DNA of 64,000 nucleotides from Lepidodermella squamata (taxonomy: Eukaryota; Gastrotricha). Both the position numbers and the translations under genes were made by a program. The notes beneath the pieces were generated by a model. It ran no database searches, was not told the DNA's origin, and was given only the letters and a program-made list of their open reading frames with translations. The stretch lies in assembly GCA_047495785.1 (NCBI GenBank), contig JBLDXI010000038.1, forward strand, positions 558,001 through 622,000. Direction: 5' to 3'. Positions 23,076 to 35,320 of this stretch are shown here, one piece after another (the first letter of the stretch is position 1; each line of letters opens with the position of its first letter).

Positions 23076-25886
23076 TGCGAAATTTCTAAACAAATTGACC
23101 ATCCCAACCTAGAGTGAATCTAATTAATTTTAAATTTAACAATTCACCTTTGGCAACGTAAGGTTTCAGTTGAAGACCGGAGGCTTGTAGCTCAGCGTCG
23201 TCTTACTTTCCATGTTTACGGGGTCAACTCGCGCCAGCACCGCATTTCGGCCGTCGTTGACTAGATTAACGATTCGATACGGTCCGATAAATCGCATCGT
23301 TCGAACCTTGCCACCTTTTCGATCGGCCCGCCTCATGTTGGCCAACATGACCAATTGACGGACTTTAAAGGGTTTGCCGGTATTGTGGCGACGGTTGTAG
23401 TCCCGTTGCTGCTTAGCCTGAGCTCGAGCAGTATTCTTAGCCGCTTTGGCTCTTATTTTAGTTTGGACGGTAACTTCTTGCCGCATTGTTGTGATAATAT
23501 CATCGAAGTCGAACTCCTTATTCATAGCCTTCTCAATCTCTTCCTCGTCGCTGCTTAGATCGCCATCTCGGCCGTTGTTGTTGCCGCTGTCGCTGTTGGG
23601 ATTCGAGTCTGGCAATTCAGTCGGGTCCAGAGGTGGTCCCAGCGCACCCATCTTCACGTCGATCGGCGTTAGCATTTTGTAGCTATAAATGAGATCGGCG
23701 GGCCTTACGCCAGTTGTTCTATGTTTTGAAGTCCGAATCGAAAATAGGGCGCTGGTGACGTAGCGTGGCCACTCGTCGAAACCGACGACGCGAAGGCACT
23801 TCAGCAAAATCGACTTTAAGGTTCGGTTGAACCTTTCAACCTTTGCCTAAAATAGGAAAAAAAATTATAAAAAAATGAATCTATTTATTAAAAAAATTTA
23901 TATTTGTAGACAAATAACAATTAGGATTCGGCAAATTATCTAGATTTCCATAGTTAAATTTCAGAAAATAATTTTGCATTAACCATTATTTTGATGACTC
24001 TCAACCTCTATTTGACCGTTATTAGGAATCGACTTAACTTAGTGTTATATATTAAGAAAAATAATAAGACAAGCGCCTCACCTGCGGATGGTAGGATGAA
24101 GTGACTCGCTGCTCGACACCGGTCCGCTCGAACAGAATCTGAACAACGGCGTTGATGAACTCCCTGCCCTGATCGTTAATCTGCACTCGATAGCAACCGT
24201 ATTGACGCATGAACTCCAGCAGGGCTTCGGCGACTGATAGCGCCGATTTATCCTTGATCGGATAAGCGTGCGGCCATTTGCTGTTGTAGTCGCCAACGGA
24301 CACGAAGCCGATGTAGCCATCCTCGGTCGATTTAGGCATGATGGCAATGTCTGCTCCCACTATAACCATAGGCCGGTCAGGCACTTCGATCGATTTCATT
24401 TCGGGCCTGTCCTTCGGACCAGGGTTGGTCTTTTGGCACTTGTCGCACTCCTTGACGAAGGCGCCAACATCGCCCCACAGTTCGTGCCAATAAACGCTGG
24501 CTGCGAGTTTTTCACTAGTCAGCTGTGCACCTCGGTGACCAGCGAGCGTTACGGCGTGACTATCGGCACCGTCATCGCCTCCTTAAATATTTGAAAATTA
24601 TTAGTATAGGTAGGTAGGTAGGTAGGTAAATTTAGTAGGTTAATGATGGTTACGGAATGACGAGGGTTTCAAAAAATTGGAAATTTTGAATATTTAGGTA
24701 ACCTTACCCTTATAGAACGGAAACTTGTGAAATATTTAATTTTACTAAATATTCAAAACGCACATCAAATTAAAAAAATTAATTTACGGGCCAATTATTG
24801 GCATGTCTATTCCCAAGTTCTAGGTAGAGGACGTAGCTTACTAACCTTGGTGAACGAGCTTGATCAAATCGAGTTTTTCTTGGTCGCCTTCAATGCAGCG
24901 GCACCATTCTTCGCCGTCGCTTTGCGAAGTATTGCGCCTCCTATGGTACAAGTTACCATCTGCCTTGACGCAGTAGAAGGTTGTTGCCGACTTTCTCAAC
25001 GATCTTTTCCGGTCTAAAATCATAGAAAGACAAAAAAAATGGAATATAACCACATCGCTTATAGGAGCAAAATTGTTAATTATAATTAATACCATATTCC
25101 TAACTCAATTCCTAACTGAAATCCCAAATCAAAACCTATCCTACATCAAATAATAAACCCTAGAATAACAGTCCCAAAAATTAACCCAAGTAGTGGGTTA
25201 AAAACAACCCGCCTCGAATAATAGCGGCTGAAAAACAGCGCAAAACCAGGAGAATCACGTGGACAGGGGATACTGAATCGAAATTTTACTTAGTACGGCT
25301 TGCCTTTTCAAGACTGCCTTTTCAAACAAGTGATGATACGACGTTTTCGTTTTAATATTGCCTCCCTAAAATAAAAGCCTCCTGGAATGATTGCTCGATT
25401 TCTTACTATTGTTCAATTTTCGAACTCGGAAAAAATACTTATATTCGATTAAATACGAAAACCATTACAAATTCTACACGTAGCTGGCACAATATTAAAT
25501 TAAAAACGCCTACCTTTACGTTTTTGAGCCACAGGAATTGCCAAAATCCAAGCAGGATAACGCCCTTCGGACAGAAACATCTTCAGATCGGCGAATGACC
25601 AATGCTCGCCCTTCTTCTTGTCTTCCATCTTGTCACCCTCATCGCCACTGCCCTCGCCATTCGACGGTTTCTTACCACGTTTACCACGTTTCTTACCACG
25701 TTTAGACGCGGGGGTAGGCTCGGGCGAGACTTGATCGCGCGGCTCAACATCGCTCGTCGACGAAATTGAGACAGACATAGCAGTTGTAGGGTGTTGTTTT
25801 AAGATTAATCGTGAAATTACAACGTCAAAAGTGGCGAGAAGAATAAACGCGGGATCCACCGCACCCGAGACAAGCGCGGGATCCAC
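21389..25886 (-). CDS. Ginger transposase: H2C2 finger, integrase, GPY/F, ULP1 protease
   Basis: Exons (minus) are 25886-25514, 25013-24846, 24581-24082, 23846-23207, 22866-22033 and 21978-21389 (1034 aa, phases consistent). An N-terminal basic/Glu-rich segment leads to an H2C2 zinc-binding motif (HAVTLAGH ... CDKC, about 189-230). The rve core has VGAD (first Asp), INDQGREF (second Asp) and KVERFNR (Glu); FIGPYRIVNLV near 530 is the GPY/F module. After a Ser/Pro/Lys-rich linker, the C-terminal 195 aa form a C48/ULP1-like protease with GDHW (His), VYDSL (Asp) and QTNGSDCGFH (Gln and Cys). The integrase should cut and join the element ends; the protease role is unknown. The spliced Asp-Glu spacing is 33 residues rather than 35. 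An alternative start is the Met at 25778. The 340-bp intron joins integrase and protease and skips a TGA. Confidence 0.82.
23041..23074. repeat. (ACT)n microsatellite in a transposase intron
   Basis: About eleven ACT units lie inside the 340-bp intron between the integrase and protease parts of the Ginger gene. Confidence 0.9.
24606..24628. repeat. (TAGG)n microsatellite
   Basis: Five or six TAGG units lie in the intron upstream of the H2C2 exon of the Ginger gene. Confidence 0.85.
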
Positions 25887-26205
25887 CGCGCACGAGACAA
25901 GCGCGACTTAGTTGTCACGCAAAGGTAACGCTTTGATCATTCGCGCGCACCTACCGCCGCCTTCGACTCTCAACGCGACAAGTCGTGCGGCGCTTATCAA
26001 GTGACGCCGTCAAAATTACGCGCGCATTCACCCATTTATTTGTTCATTGTTTTTCGTACAAACGTGTCAACTTTTACACCTGCATCATTCACCTGAATGT
26101 AGGGGGATAGATCGTTCTGGGGGGAAGGGCCTTATCGGCTGGGTAGGCCATTAACACCTGTGGCTACTGTATGTTTGTTCGTAGAGGGGAACAGTTACGG
26201 AGGGG

Positions 26206-26224
26206 GGCCGATTAATACGCTACA
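26206..26224 (-). repeat. Right terminal inverted repeat of the Ginger element
   Basis: GGCCGATTAATACGCTACA is the inverted counterpart of the left end, followed by CCGG. Confidence 0.75.
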
Positions 26225-26228
26225 CCGG

Positions 26229-26965
26229 TGCTCAGAATTCGGACGACGAAACCCACTCTAGGACGGTCATTCAAAGCTTACTTACAAGACTGCTTTCTTT
26301 ACGCAACCTTTCTTTACATCGCACAAAGCACAATGATTAAAATACGATTTTTCCACCCAATCAAGTTTCGTTAGCAACATGTTTTATTTTCTTATTTCAT
26401 GTCATCGATAGATATAGTATCAATATGCAGTCGATTTCCATAAACCGCCTGTGGATCAGGAATTCACTCAAATTCTTGATTTTTGCAAGGTTAATATAAG
26501 CAATGCATTTGTATAAAAGATCAACTGTACACGAGGTGGGTTTGCGTCAGCAGGAAAATCAATAATATTTCTCGACCACAAACGCACGAACGGATATAGT
26601 AAATTCCGTAAAACTGGAATCTGAATAAATTCACAACCATCAGTTTTCTTTTAAAAGACATCGTTAGGCCAACAATTTAAAAAAAGCACAACCACATTTT
26701 CTTTCATTTTGAAAAAGAGAGCGCATAGTTTCAACAATTAAGGAGTAGCAAAAGGAGCGTTTTATATACACGATTAATTCTCGCTATAAATATTGGCAAT
26801 ATTTGATGACGTGCGGTTCAAGCTGTGAAACCTTCCAAACACAAGACAGTTACGCCAAGTGAGGCAAAGAATTCTGCTAAATCTTACTCGGCATGTCAGT
26901 TTATAAAAGGAAGAGCGATGAGAAGAATTTATGGGTGACGAGGAAACCTATACAGGTTAGTTATT
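26229..26965. other. Intergenic, probable 3' flank of the Ly6-like gene
   Basis: AT-rich sequence with no frame longer than a few dozen codons and no motif. It may include the 3' UTR of the minus-strand Ly6-like gene. Confidence 0.4.
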
Positions 26966-27430
26966 TCATCGGCCAAATTTCAAGAAGAAAGCAAAGAAAA
27001 GGCACAGACTTAAACCATACACTGCCACCTGCTTGCTATCGACAGCCTCGTTACATCCATCAGTAGCACAGGTGTAAATGCAACCTCGGTAGGGCCTATC
27101 GTGATTTTCGTAAAAAAGATCCCAGCACTGAGTGTAAAGATTGTGGGTACTGCACCATCGTGTAGTGCCGACAATACCGCCGTAAATGCCGACAGTTTTT
27201 ATGCAAAATGATGCATGTTCGATGTCGCAATCTTGCAGTACCAAATTAGGATTAAACTTCTCGGTGCACTGAATATCGGTCGATGAATTGCAGGTATAAC
27301 ATCTGATGCAATCGCCTGAAAGAAAAATCAGAAACAATATATACAAAAAAACGAGTGAAAGAAAAGGGTTACCTGATTCAAACAATATCGCAACAATCAA
27401 GCCAAACAAAATAAATTCTGTATTTGACAT
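26966..27430 (-). CDS. Ly6/uPAR-like (quiver/sleepless type) GPI-anchored protein
   Basis: Two exons (27430-27373 and 27315-26966) give 135 aa. A hydrophobic signal (MSNTEFILFGLIVAILF) precedes a cysteine-rich domain that opens with CIRCYTCNSS and closes with CIYTCATDGCNEA. This is the typical CxxC start and CN end of the three-finger Ly6 fold. The last 20 residues are hydrophobic (VYGLSLCLFFAFFLKF), as expected for GPI-anchor addition. Invertebrate members modulate ion channels or act in septate junctions; which applies here cannot be told. Confidence 0.8.
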   Translation of the reverse strand: MSNTEFILFGLIVAILFESGNPFLSLVFLYILFLIFLSGDCIRCYTCNSSTDIQCTEKFNPNLVLQDCDIEHASFCIKTVGIYGGIVGTTRWCSTHNLYTQCWDLFYENHDRPYRGCIYTCATDGCNEAVDSKQVAVYGLSLCLFFAFFLKFGR

Positions 27431-29282
27431 TTCAAGTCTATGACAATAAAAATCAACAAGAGATATTCAAACGCCACATTCCACAAATGACGCGTCTATA
27501 ATTATCTATAATTTGTTTGGAGCCAAATCGGATTTTTTTAAGATTAAATGAAAGTACTAAAGCCTTAGACCTTGGAGCTCCTCGAGTAATAACACCAACC
27601 TCAGGCAATGTCCCCAGGCAAGAACCAGCCGAAATACACTGCGAAGAAGGCAATTAGATGAATTTTGAAGTACAAGACGACGAGCAATCCCTTGTCTCTA
27701 GTCCCTCGAATCCCGAAGTCAAACTCATCCGGTGTCAAGCATTGCGCATTGCTTGTCTTCACGGGTTGGCATTTAGAGTTGAAATAAAGCTTGGGGAACG
27801 TAATCTGCATTGATTCAAGAGTGAACAGGCAGTAATCATTCATCAATGACCAACGATTCTTTGTTCAGCATTCAGCATTCGACTTCCTTTCGCCCCAAAC
27901 TTCTGAAAATGACTGAAAAGCAGCTAACGCTAAGTTTGTTTTCAATGTCCATCGAATAAAGTAGACCATGGACACTATAGATACTAGACGACCGCGGGAG
28001 TGATGAACGTTGCGGTTTGAAAGAGTTTGAAAAACAGTTGCTTTCGCTAATCTGTGATTTGCGCCTCTACAAGCCGTTAGAAAGCAAAGCCAAGGGCTTT
28101 TTATAATAATCGAAGGAAGCTGCACACTAAAAACTACAAAAATGGCTGTTATGGCAACGGGTCACGACTAGGGAGTATTTTTATGCATTTTTCGTGCCAC
28201 TGACGCAAATCAAGTTTTGAATTGATGGATCATTTTGATTGGGCTGTCCGAGAACCGGCATCTGTGCCGTCTTTGCGATAGCTGCAACTTTTCTATATTG
28301 CTACCGCGTCAGACCTCCGTGATCTCAGATCTCAGATGGTCTCAACAAAAAAAGCACGGCAAGTCAACTTCGATCCAAAATCCAAAAAATTCGCCGCGTT
28401 CGAAAAATTTCATAAAATTGTTTTCAACTTTGTTATAATTAAATAAAAGATAAACTTTTGAATTTGAATTTTATTAATATCTGAAATTCTTAACAAAGGA
28501 AATTTTCGAAAAGCACCCGGGTCGTGCGCAGGGAGCTCAGGCAAGTCGAGCAAGTCGTGCGCTTCGTTACGTATGTGAAACCTTCGAATGCCGCCCGCGT
28601 CGTCTCCTTCGTAGCTGGAAGCTGCCTAGTCTGACGACCCATGCGAATGTTGGCTCTTTTATATTGAGTTTCGGACTGCGGATATGCTTTGCGTCTACAA
28701 ACCTATGAATCAGCTTTATGTGCGCTTTATATTTAGCCTGGCTGATCACTGATTTTTCCCTTCATTCTCCATTTCTTAACTAACAAACAACATGAGCGCT
28801 GCCCGCTGCCCGACGTTTATTTTTATTTGCAGTGCGATTCATTTTGTGTACTTCTAGGTGTTGAAAATTAATTGAGCAATTTAAAATTGCATGCTTTGAA
28901 GACTACATCTTAGAGTGCCTATAGCCAATCACATCTCACTTTGCTCTTTGCTCTTTGCTGTATCCAATGGCATTTTTAACCTTTGCGAATTAGGCGTCGC
29001 TAACATTGCACCTTGAAAACTTATTTTTTCGATGTAATTCTCAATTTTCAGCTGAGACCGTGTCATTTCTGGGCACATGCCTACAAGTTGTCTAATTTAT
29101 GGCAGTGCATCAGGTTGAATTGTCGCTGTAAGCGAATTAGCACGTATGATAATTTCTTGCGCGCGTTACCTGGTTCTTTCGTAGTTCATAGCTTACAACT
29201 TCAGACTTCGGAAATTTTCCCTTCGACCGTGATTGCATATTAATTTTGTGTTTAGGTTTCTTCTTGACGATAGTCTTAGAAG
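27431..29282. other. Intergenic region upstream of eL18
   Basis: An 81-codon minus-strand frame (27846-27601) encodes a possible membrane segment (LLVVLYFKIHLIAFFAVYF) but I recognise no family. Near the eL18 end there is a CTTTGCT triplication (about 28943-28960). A TTTAG at about 29253-29257, some 25 nt before the eL18 ATG, could be a cis- or trans-splice acceptor. Confidence 0.4.
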
Positions 29283-30073
29283 ATGGTGAGTTTTTAACGA
29301 ATGCTATCCTGGCTTTTTACGTGTTGTCTGTTTAGGGTATCGACATTAAGCACGCCCACAAGCGCAAGAGTGTTCGTCGCGAACCGGAAAGCCAGGATAT
29401 CTACCTGCGCTTGCTCGTGAAGGTTAGCAGTCACCCCTAACAAATCAAATCAAACTGTGTGACTTATGTATCCGAATTTTAGCTTTACCGCTTCTTGGCT
29501 CGCCGAACTGGTTCCAAGTTTAACAAAATCATTCTGAAGCGGCTATTCATGAGCCGGACTAACCGCCCTCCGATTTCTCTAGGTCGTCTGGTTAGTTGCA
29601 AGGCATACGAATGTCAATAATTCAACGTGATTTTAAATGTAGGTCAAGATGATGAGCAAACCTGGTCGCGATGATAAGATCGCCGTTGTTGTGGGAACTG
29701 TCACTAATGACTTGCGCCTTCACGACCTCAAGAAACTGAAAGTTTGTGCTCTGCATGTCACCGAAGGTGCCCGCGCTCGCATCTTGAAGGCCGGTGGTGA
29801 GATTCTTACCTTCGATCAGCTGGCTCTGAAGGCTCCCAAGGGTCAGAAGACCGTTTTGCTCCAGGGTCTGTTTCAATTTTCCTGTTTTGACTCATCTTGA
29901 AGAAATACTTTTTTAATATTTACTCAGGTTGCCGCACTGCTCGCACCGCTTGTCGCTACTTCGGTCCCCCGCCAGGCGTGCCTAACAGCCACACTCGTCC
30001 TCGTGTGCGGTCCAACGGCCGAAAGTTTGAGCGTGCTCGCGGTCGCAGACGTAGCCGTGGTTTCAAGAAGTAA
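29283..30073 (+). CDS. RPL18: 60S ribosomal protein eL18
   Basis: Exons are 29283-29285 (the ATG alone), 29336-29422, 29483-29590, 29643-29865 and 29928-30073, giving 188 aa, the same length as human RPL18. The sequence begins [18 protein letters not shown] and ends in the basic [12 protein letters not shown]. It is a structural protein of the large subunit. All four introns are 50-62 bp. Placing the start codon alone in exon 1 directly before a GT donor is common in ribosomal protein genes. AATAAA at 30160-30165 ends the message; the sphingosine kinase ATG follows within 60 nt. Confidence 0.97.
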
Positions 30074-30223
30074 ATGCGCAATGCCCCATTAAGTGTGGCG
30101 GTGCTGCTGTCTATTGTGAAATTTAGTTGGAGAAAAAGCCGAGTTATCTGTGGAATTCTAATAAATGATCGCCGAAAGCTATTCTGAGAAAAAATTAAAA
30201 TTTGATTATTACTTTAGGCAGGC

Positions 30224-32498
30224 ATGACAGAGCCTATATTAACTGAGAATTTTGGGCGGCTACATGACGCTAAGGTTTCGTACGAAGTGAAGCTATATCC
30301 AACTGAGGTCGTCTGCCAGCCCCAACAAGTTCGTAATAAGCAATACACAATAAGCCTACTGTCCGTTATTGGATGCCGTTGCATGAAAGCGAGCGCTGGT
30401 GGAGACAATCGGTCTTTTCTGACGATATATGCTTACCCCAAAAGCAGCTCTGGCGTCCGCCGCCGACAGACTTACACATTTTTCTTCGAAAAAACTACCG
30501 ATTATGAAAAGAATTTTGGTATCATGCGGAAATGGAAACTGACCATCAGCTACTTGGTCGCAAATAGGATTCCTGATATGAGCATTCTTAACTCGTATTT
30601 ATCTGGTGAACTGGAGACTTTGCCAATTCCATCGAGGAGATGGTTGATATTGTTTGTTTTAGACTTTCACTGATATGAACTTACTTAAATGCTAATTTCT
30701 AGGTTGAACCCATTCAGCGGGAAGAAAAACACGGAGAAAATTTTCAGTTCTCTGATTTCTAATATGCTTACGGAGGCCGAAATAGACTACACTGTTGTTA
30801 AAACTGAATATAGTGGACATGCTCGTGATTTCATTCGGCAAGCGCAATTGGATACATTCACGGGAATCATCACGTCCTCAGGCGACGGCCTGTTAAATGA
30901 AGTAATCAACGGCCTGCTCACACGATCTGATTGGTCGGAGGCTATTCAAACACCCCTCGGAGTGCTCCCAACAGGCAGTGGAAACGCACTTGCTGCTCAG
31001 CTTTGCGCAATGGCTGGGTAAGTCAGAAAATCAACTATAAGCTCGTCTAAATGTAAATAAATTAATCGTTTCAGAGAACGCATTGATCGGCAACATGTTC
31101 TCCATGCAGCCTATCTGCTGATCAGGCCGCCGATAAAGGAGCCATCCATTCCACGCCCATTCGACTTGATGGCAGTCGATACGGTTGACGGTCGCATGTA
31201 CTCATTTCTTGCCGTGAGTTGGGGCTTAGTGGCCGATGTAGATATCGAGAGTGAGAAATACCGGTTCATGGGCGGCGCACGATTTGTTGTCGGCGCAGTA
31301 GCTCGAATTCTTAGCCTCCGAACTTATCGTGGGAGAGTTTCGTTCTTACCTGTCGATGCAGCCGAGGCAAAGCAAACTTTACAAGCGCGTCGATCGCGTA
31401 GCATGTCTTCTCCTCCGAAGCGGACCTCTGTTTCCGGCATTCCGCAGTCTGTTATTTCCGACGATGGGCAGCGACACACTTTGACTGGAAACGATGCTAT
31501 CGATTATCCTTCTGTTGGTAGATACAGGTCGCTCGATGACTTGACGGCCAGGGTTGCGACGCAGGGTTCCACACCTTCGTTAGTGACATCGACTCCTGTT
31601 TCGACGACGAAAAACCCTCTGCCTGGCGCATCTGGATCGCGCCATTCGCTGAACTTGACTGCAAATAGCACATTTGCGGCAGCAGGCTCGTCGTCGAACG
31701 ATTATCAGGACGCACTGAACACTTCGGGCACAGCAAGCTCTGCCCTGGACAACTCAGCAACCTCGTCGCGCCATCAGCAGTCTTTTATCGATACACCGCT
31801 TTTGCCGCCGAAGTTGACCGACCCGGTGCCGCTGAATTGGATGACCATTGAAGACGCCTACGTCGGTGTCGTTGCATCTAAGTATGTTTTATTTTTATTT
31901 ATTTTTATTTCAAATTAATCCGGTAAATTCACTGGAAGTTGGTCCTGCATTTTGGCGTAGTATTTTTTAGCTTTTGAGTTCTTTTCACTTGGGTTTCTTT
32001 ACTTGCTGAAACAAGCAATTCAACGCAAACACACTCTCTTTTGTATTAGTCTTGCTTTTTTGTTAAAGCAACAGTAGTAACAAGGAAAAACATTTCAACT
32101 GGCTGACCTAGCATGTTTGCATTTGAACTTCAATGCTTGTAAAAACAATGGAAGGTGAATTTTAGATTTTTTTGCTTTTTTTCAGATGTAGCCATTTGTC
32201 GTATGACACCGTGGCTTGTCCGGCAATCAAGCCTGACGATGGCGCGATCTGGTTGATGCTGACACGAGCGCCCATCTCAAGACAAACGCTGATTCGGCAG
32301 TTCCTGGCCATGGGCAAAGGCGAGGACGTCACCACAGACCCGTCGTTCTGCATGGAGTGTTACAGAGTTCAGGCTTTTCGTATCGAGCCTGTGCCGCCAT
32401 CACCCCCGACACGTATAATGACTGTCGATGGCGAACGGGTTTCATACGGCCCTATTCAATGCCAAATTCTACCTGCGATCGCTTCACTTCTGTGCTGA
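30224..32498 (+). CDS. SPHK: Sphingosine kinase
   Basis: Exons are 30224-30651, 30703-31017, 31075-31881 and 32186-32498 (620 aa). The enzyme phosphorylates sphingosine to sphingosine-1-phosphate. The diacylglycerol-kinase catalytic signatures are present in order: LILLNPFSGKKNTEKIF (about 140), SSGDGLLNEVINGLL (about 192, the ATP-binding GDG), LPTGSGNALAAQL (about 230), a central LAVSWGLVADVDIESEKYRF segment and a C-terminal DGE near 600. An N-terminal 140-aa extension and a Ser/Thr-rich insert of about 150 aa between catalytic blocks, typical of this family, are also present. The first donor is GTTTGT. TTTAG lies 6 nt before the ATG, only about 50 nt after the eL18 polyadenylation signal, suggesting co-transcription with eL18. 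AATAAA is at 32653-32658. Confidence 0.93.
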
Positions 32499-35320
32499 TA
32501 TCGATCGACACATACCGCGTCTTCAATCTTCTGTTGTGTTTTATCATTTGGCAATAATTTTTTGTCTTCCTGCCGATTACGATGTTTGTGGCAATCACAC
32601 CAATTGAAACTATTTTTATGATGTTGAGATTTTGTGGCAGTATTTCTATTGTAATAAATTATTTTAAATCGGTTGTGGTTGTGGCGCTCTTTGATCACAC
32701 TCGAACGAAATAGGTATTATGAAAATTATCATATCAATTATTATACGCTTTTGCACAATCCATATTTTTATATAGCTATGATATAGAGAACCTGTTTCGA
32801 AAGCTATTGATTGCTCACATTGGACGAAAACGAGGTTATAATAACTGTGCACAACGATTATTGTTTTTATGGGTGAAGGGCTCTTTTGAATGATATAGCT
32901 ACGTGATATAATAACAAATCAATGATATGATTACTTCGGTTTCCTGTTGCTTTGTTACCAACAGATATTACGTCCGTCAAAAATTATTGTGATTACTCGA
33001 TTGGTACTGCCAATTCACGCCAACTGCTGTCATCAGATAATTTCCGCTGATTCCAATTAAATTACTTGATAAATGCTCTTTCTCCCGCAAAATAACTCTG
33101 TTTTCTTCTACTCTGCGACCTATCCGAGTGCTTTAATTTTTGACGATCTTGAACATGCATGGATGATGAAATACTGGATCGGCTCTTAATTGCCTTGTTT
33201 AATTACCGCCGACTTTCCCTCCTGATATTTACTATTATTCGATGCTACTTATTTCAATTTATTGCACGAATAATTCGAATAAAACCTAATAGGCTTATCC
33301 TCAAAGTCTTTGATTTGTATCAGCTCTACAGCTCTAAAATTTGCAGTATTTGATTTGGACAGTCGAAATCGATCAACTTATTTATTTAGATTGAAGCACA
33401 AAAGAAGAAAACTTGTGCGGTAATGGTGAATGGACCACGAACGATCCGTTGATTTGTATAGGCTCAATCGCGCTCCGGAAAGCGATGGGGTTGAAATGCA
33501 GACGCCACGGCTACTTCTGTAAAAATGAAAGAATTTCCTGGCCAAAATTAAATAAGTACACAAAAATACACAGAAGTACAGTGCAGACCTAAACCAAGGT
33601 GGCACACGCCGTGAATTCATAGTAGCGAGTATCAGCGTAGTCAATCTGCCAAGTTGAGCGAGCATAAATTCGATTTGTTCAAGCCATAATTCTTGCCAGG
33701 ACTCACCTGCATTAACATTAGAGATAATCTGATGTATCGCCCGGCCCTTTTTCTTCATTTTTAGGCGTTATGGTTGGTGTGCTAAAGTTATTTTCTTTAG
33801 CAATTTACTTGGGTTCACTCGTTTTTCAACTATTTAGTCAGATCACATTCACTGCAGCATGATTGCTGAGATATTGACCAAAGGTAATGCATTTACTACG
33901 GCTGCATCCTACTGTTGAAAGAAACGGATATTCTGTCGCGTTGGCGCGGCTAAAAGTAATATTTTTGTTTGCTTGAGTTATCACCATTTTTGTCGCGATT
34001 GAATAATTCTATGCTGTACATATACTTTTGATGCCCCAGTTCGTACTCTGCCATGCAAATATCACTTTTCTATATGGAAAAAAAATGACCTCGAAAAATC
34101 CACGAATGTGTAGATGATATACTTTTGATTCCTGTGGTTATCAGATTTTATTGACCAGTGTGAAAAACTGAGTTTGGGAGTGTACAAAAATCTCAATTTC
34201 GTTTTTGGATGCCGATATTACTTTTTGCCGCACCAACGACGATGGGATATTGGGGTAGTTTTATTATCACCGAAAATTAAATACTGAAAAATAAGGCGTT
34301 CACAATATTCCCTATGTTGTCTAAAGCTTTGAACAGAATTATAAAATGCTCAGCAGTCAAAAGCATTGCTAGTATAGCGATTGCAACCTACGATGAAGAT
34401 ATTTATGTTACGATATAAAATAAAAAACGTAACCATTCATCTTTCCGTTTCTATCCCACCGGATCTACCATCCCTTCGAGACTGCTTATGAAACCTTTAT
34501 ATTCTTAGTCGGGAAGCGCATTCTGCTCCAGATACTCGTCAAATTAAGTACAGCGTGTTTTTGAGATCGATAAGATTGCAATATTGTAACTGACTTAATC
34601 TTTTACACGATGAAAAATGGCGCAGATTCTCGTGTCTCAGTAGTGAGCGCTCTATGTGACTCCGCTCATAACTTTTAATTATCGCACGACCGCGCTGATT
34701 ATTCAAAAAACGCGATGCGCGGTTCGCTGGCTAAGACAGCCTGCCTCCATGAACTCAACATTGTTTGGCGTCTTATCCACTTTAATGACAAACTTCCATG
34801 ATTGCTGTATTGATTTCTCAGGTTCGCTTCCTACGTCGTCTTTCAAGAGAAGGAAATTAAGTCGATCGATGTACACAAGAAGGTTAAACAGATATCCAGC
34901 GGCAAGTGCGACGTTGCGGATATCTGCAAGCAAATTTTACTCAGTTGGAAATTCGTGAATTGTCTCACTGAATAGCATCAACCATTTTATAGTGTACTCA
35001 AACATCTAGAAAATCGATTCAACCCTCCAGCCGTTTTAGCACAAACGGTATAATCGTAAAATAGCATCGCTATACTTTCATTCTTTTTCAAAGCTTTTTT
35101 CGATATTTTGTCGATTGATAATTCTCTTGCCTCGAGTTATGTACGCTATAATCTGAGTTCGAAATGAAATTTTTATCAGAATTGCGAGTTGCATTACTTA
35201 GAGCTATGAACTATACAGCCATTTATGTTATCGATATCATTTTAGACGGGTTTTGTCCCAATCAATGAACGTGGTCAACTTCTGGTCTAGCGTGAAGTGA
35301 ATGGCTTCGAAGGCGTGCTA
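32499..35320. other. Intergenic between sphingosine kinase and Cav3
   Basis: No convincing gene. A minus-strand open frame (33758-33378) starts with 17 codons that end at a perfect GTGAGT donor and can be spliced to a short second exon, giving only about 34 residues. It resembles no family I know. Otherwise AT-rich, presumably with the calcium-channel promoter at its right end. Confidence 0.4.

Larger units (their letters stand above)
20776..26224 (-). mobile_element. Ginger-type cut-and-paste DNA transposon, apparently intact
   Basis: The element begins TGTAGTGTTGTAATAGGCC and ends with the imperfect inverted copy GGCCGATTAATACGCTACA. Both ends fit the 5'-TGTNR rule reported for Ginger elements. 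CCGG flanks both ends (20772-20775, 26225-26228) and is the likely 4-bp target duplication, although CCGG is palindromic and could instead extend the inverted repeat. Length is 5449 bp. It carries one gene on the minus strand combining a Gypsy-like integrase with a GPY/F motif and a ULP1-type cysteine protease. The six-exon frame has no stop or frameshift, so the insertion looks young. Confidence 0.8.

Noticed and set aside
20772-26228. Maverick/Polinton for the integrase-plus-protease element
   Set aside because: No polymerase B, packaging ATPase or capsid genes, and the element is only 5.4 kb with TGTAG termini; Ginger fits better.
33378-33758. 126-codon minus-strand frame
   Set aside because: Its first 17 codons end at a perfect GTGAGT donor, so the long frame is probably intronic. 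The spliced product would be only about 34 residues, too little to call.
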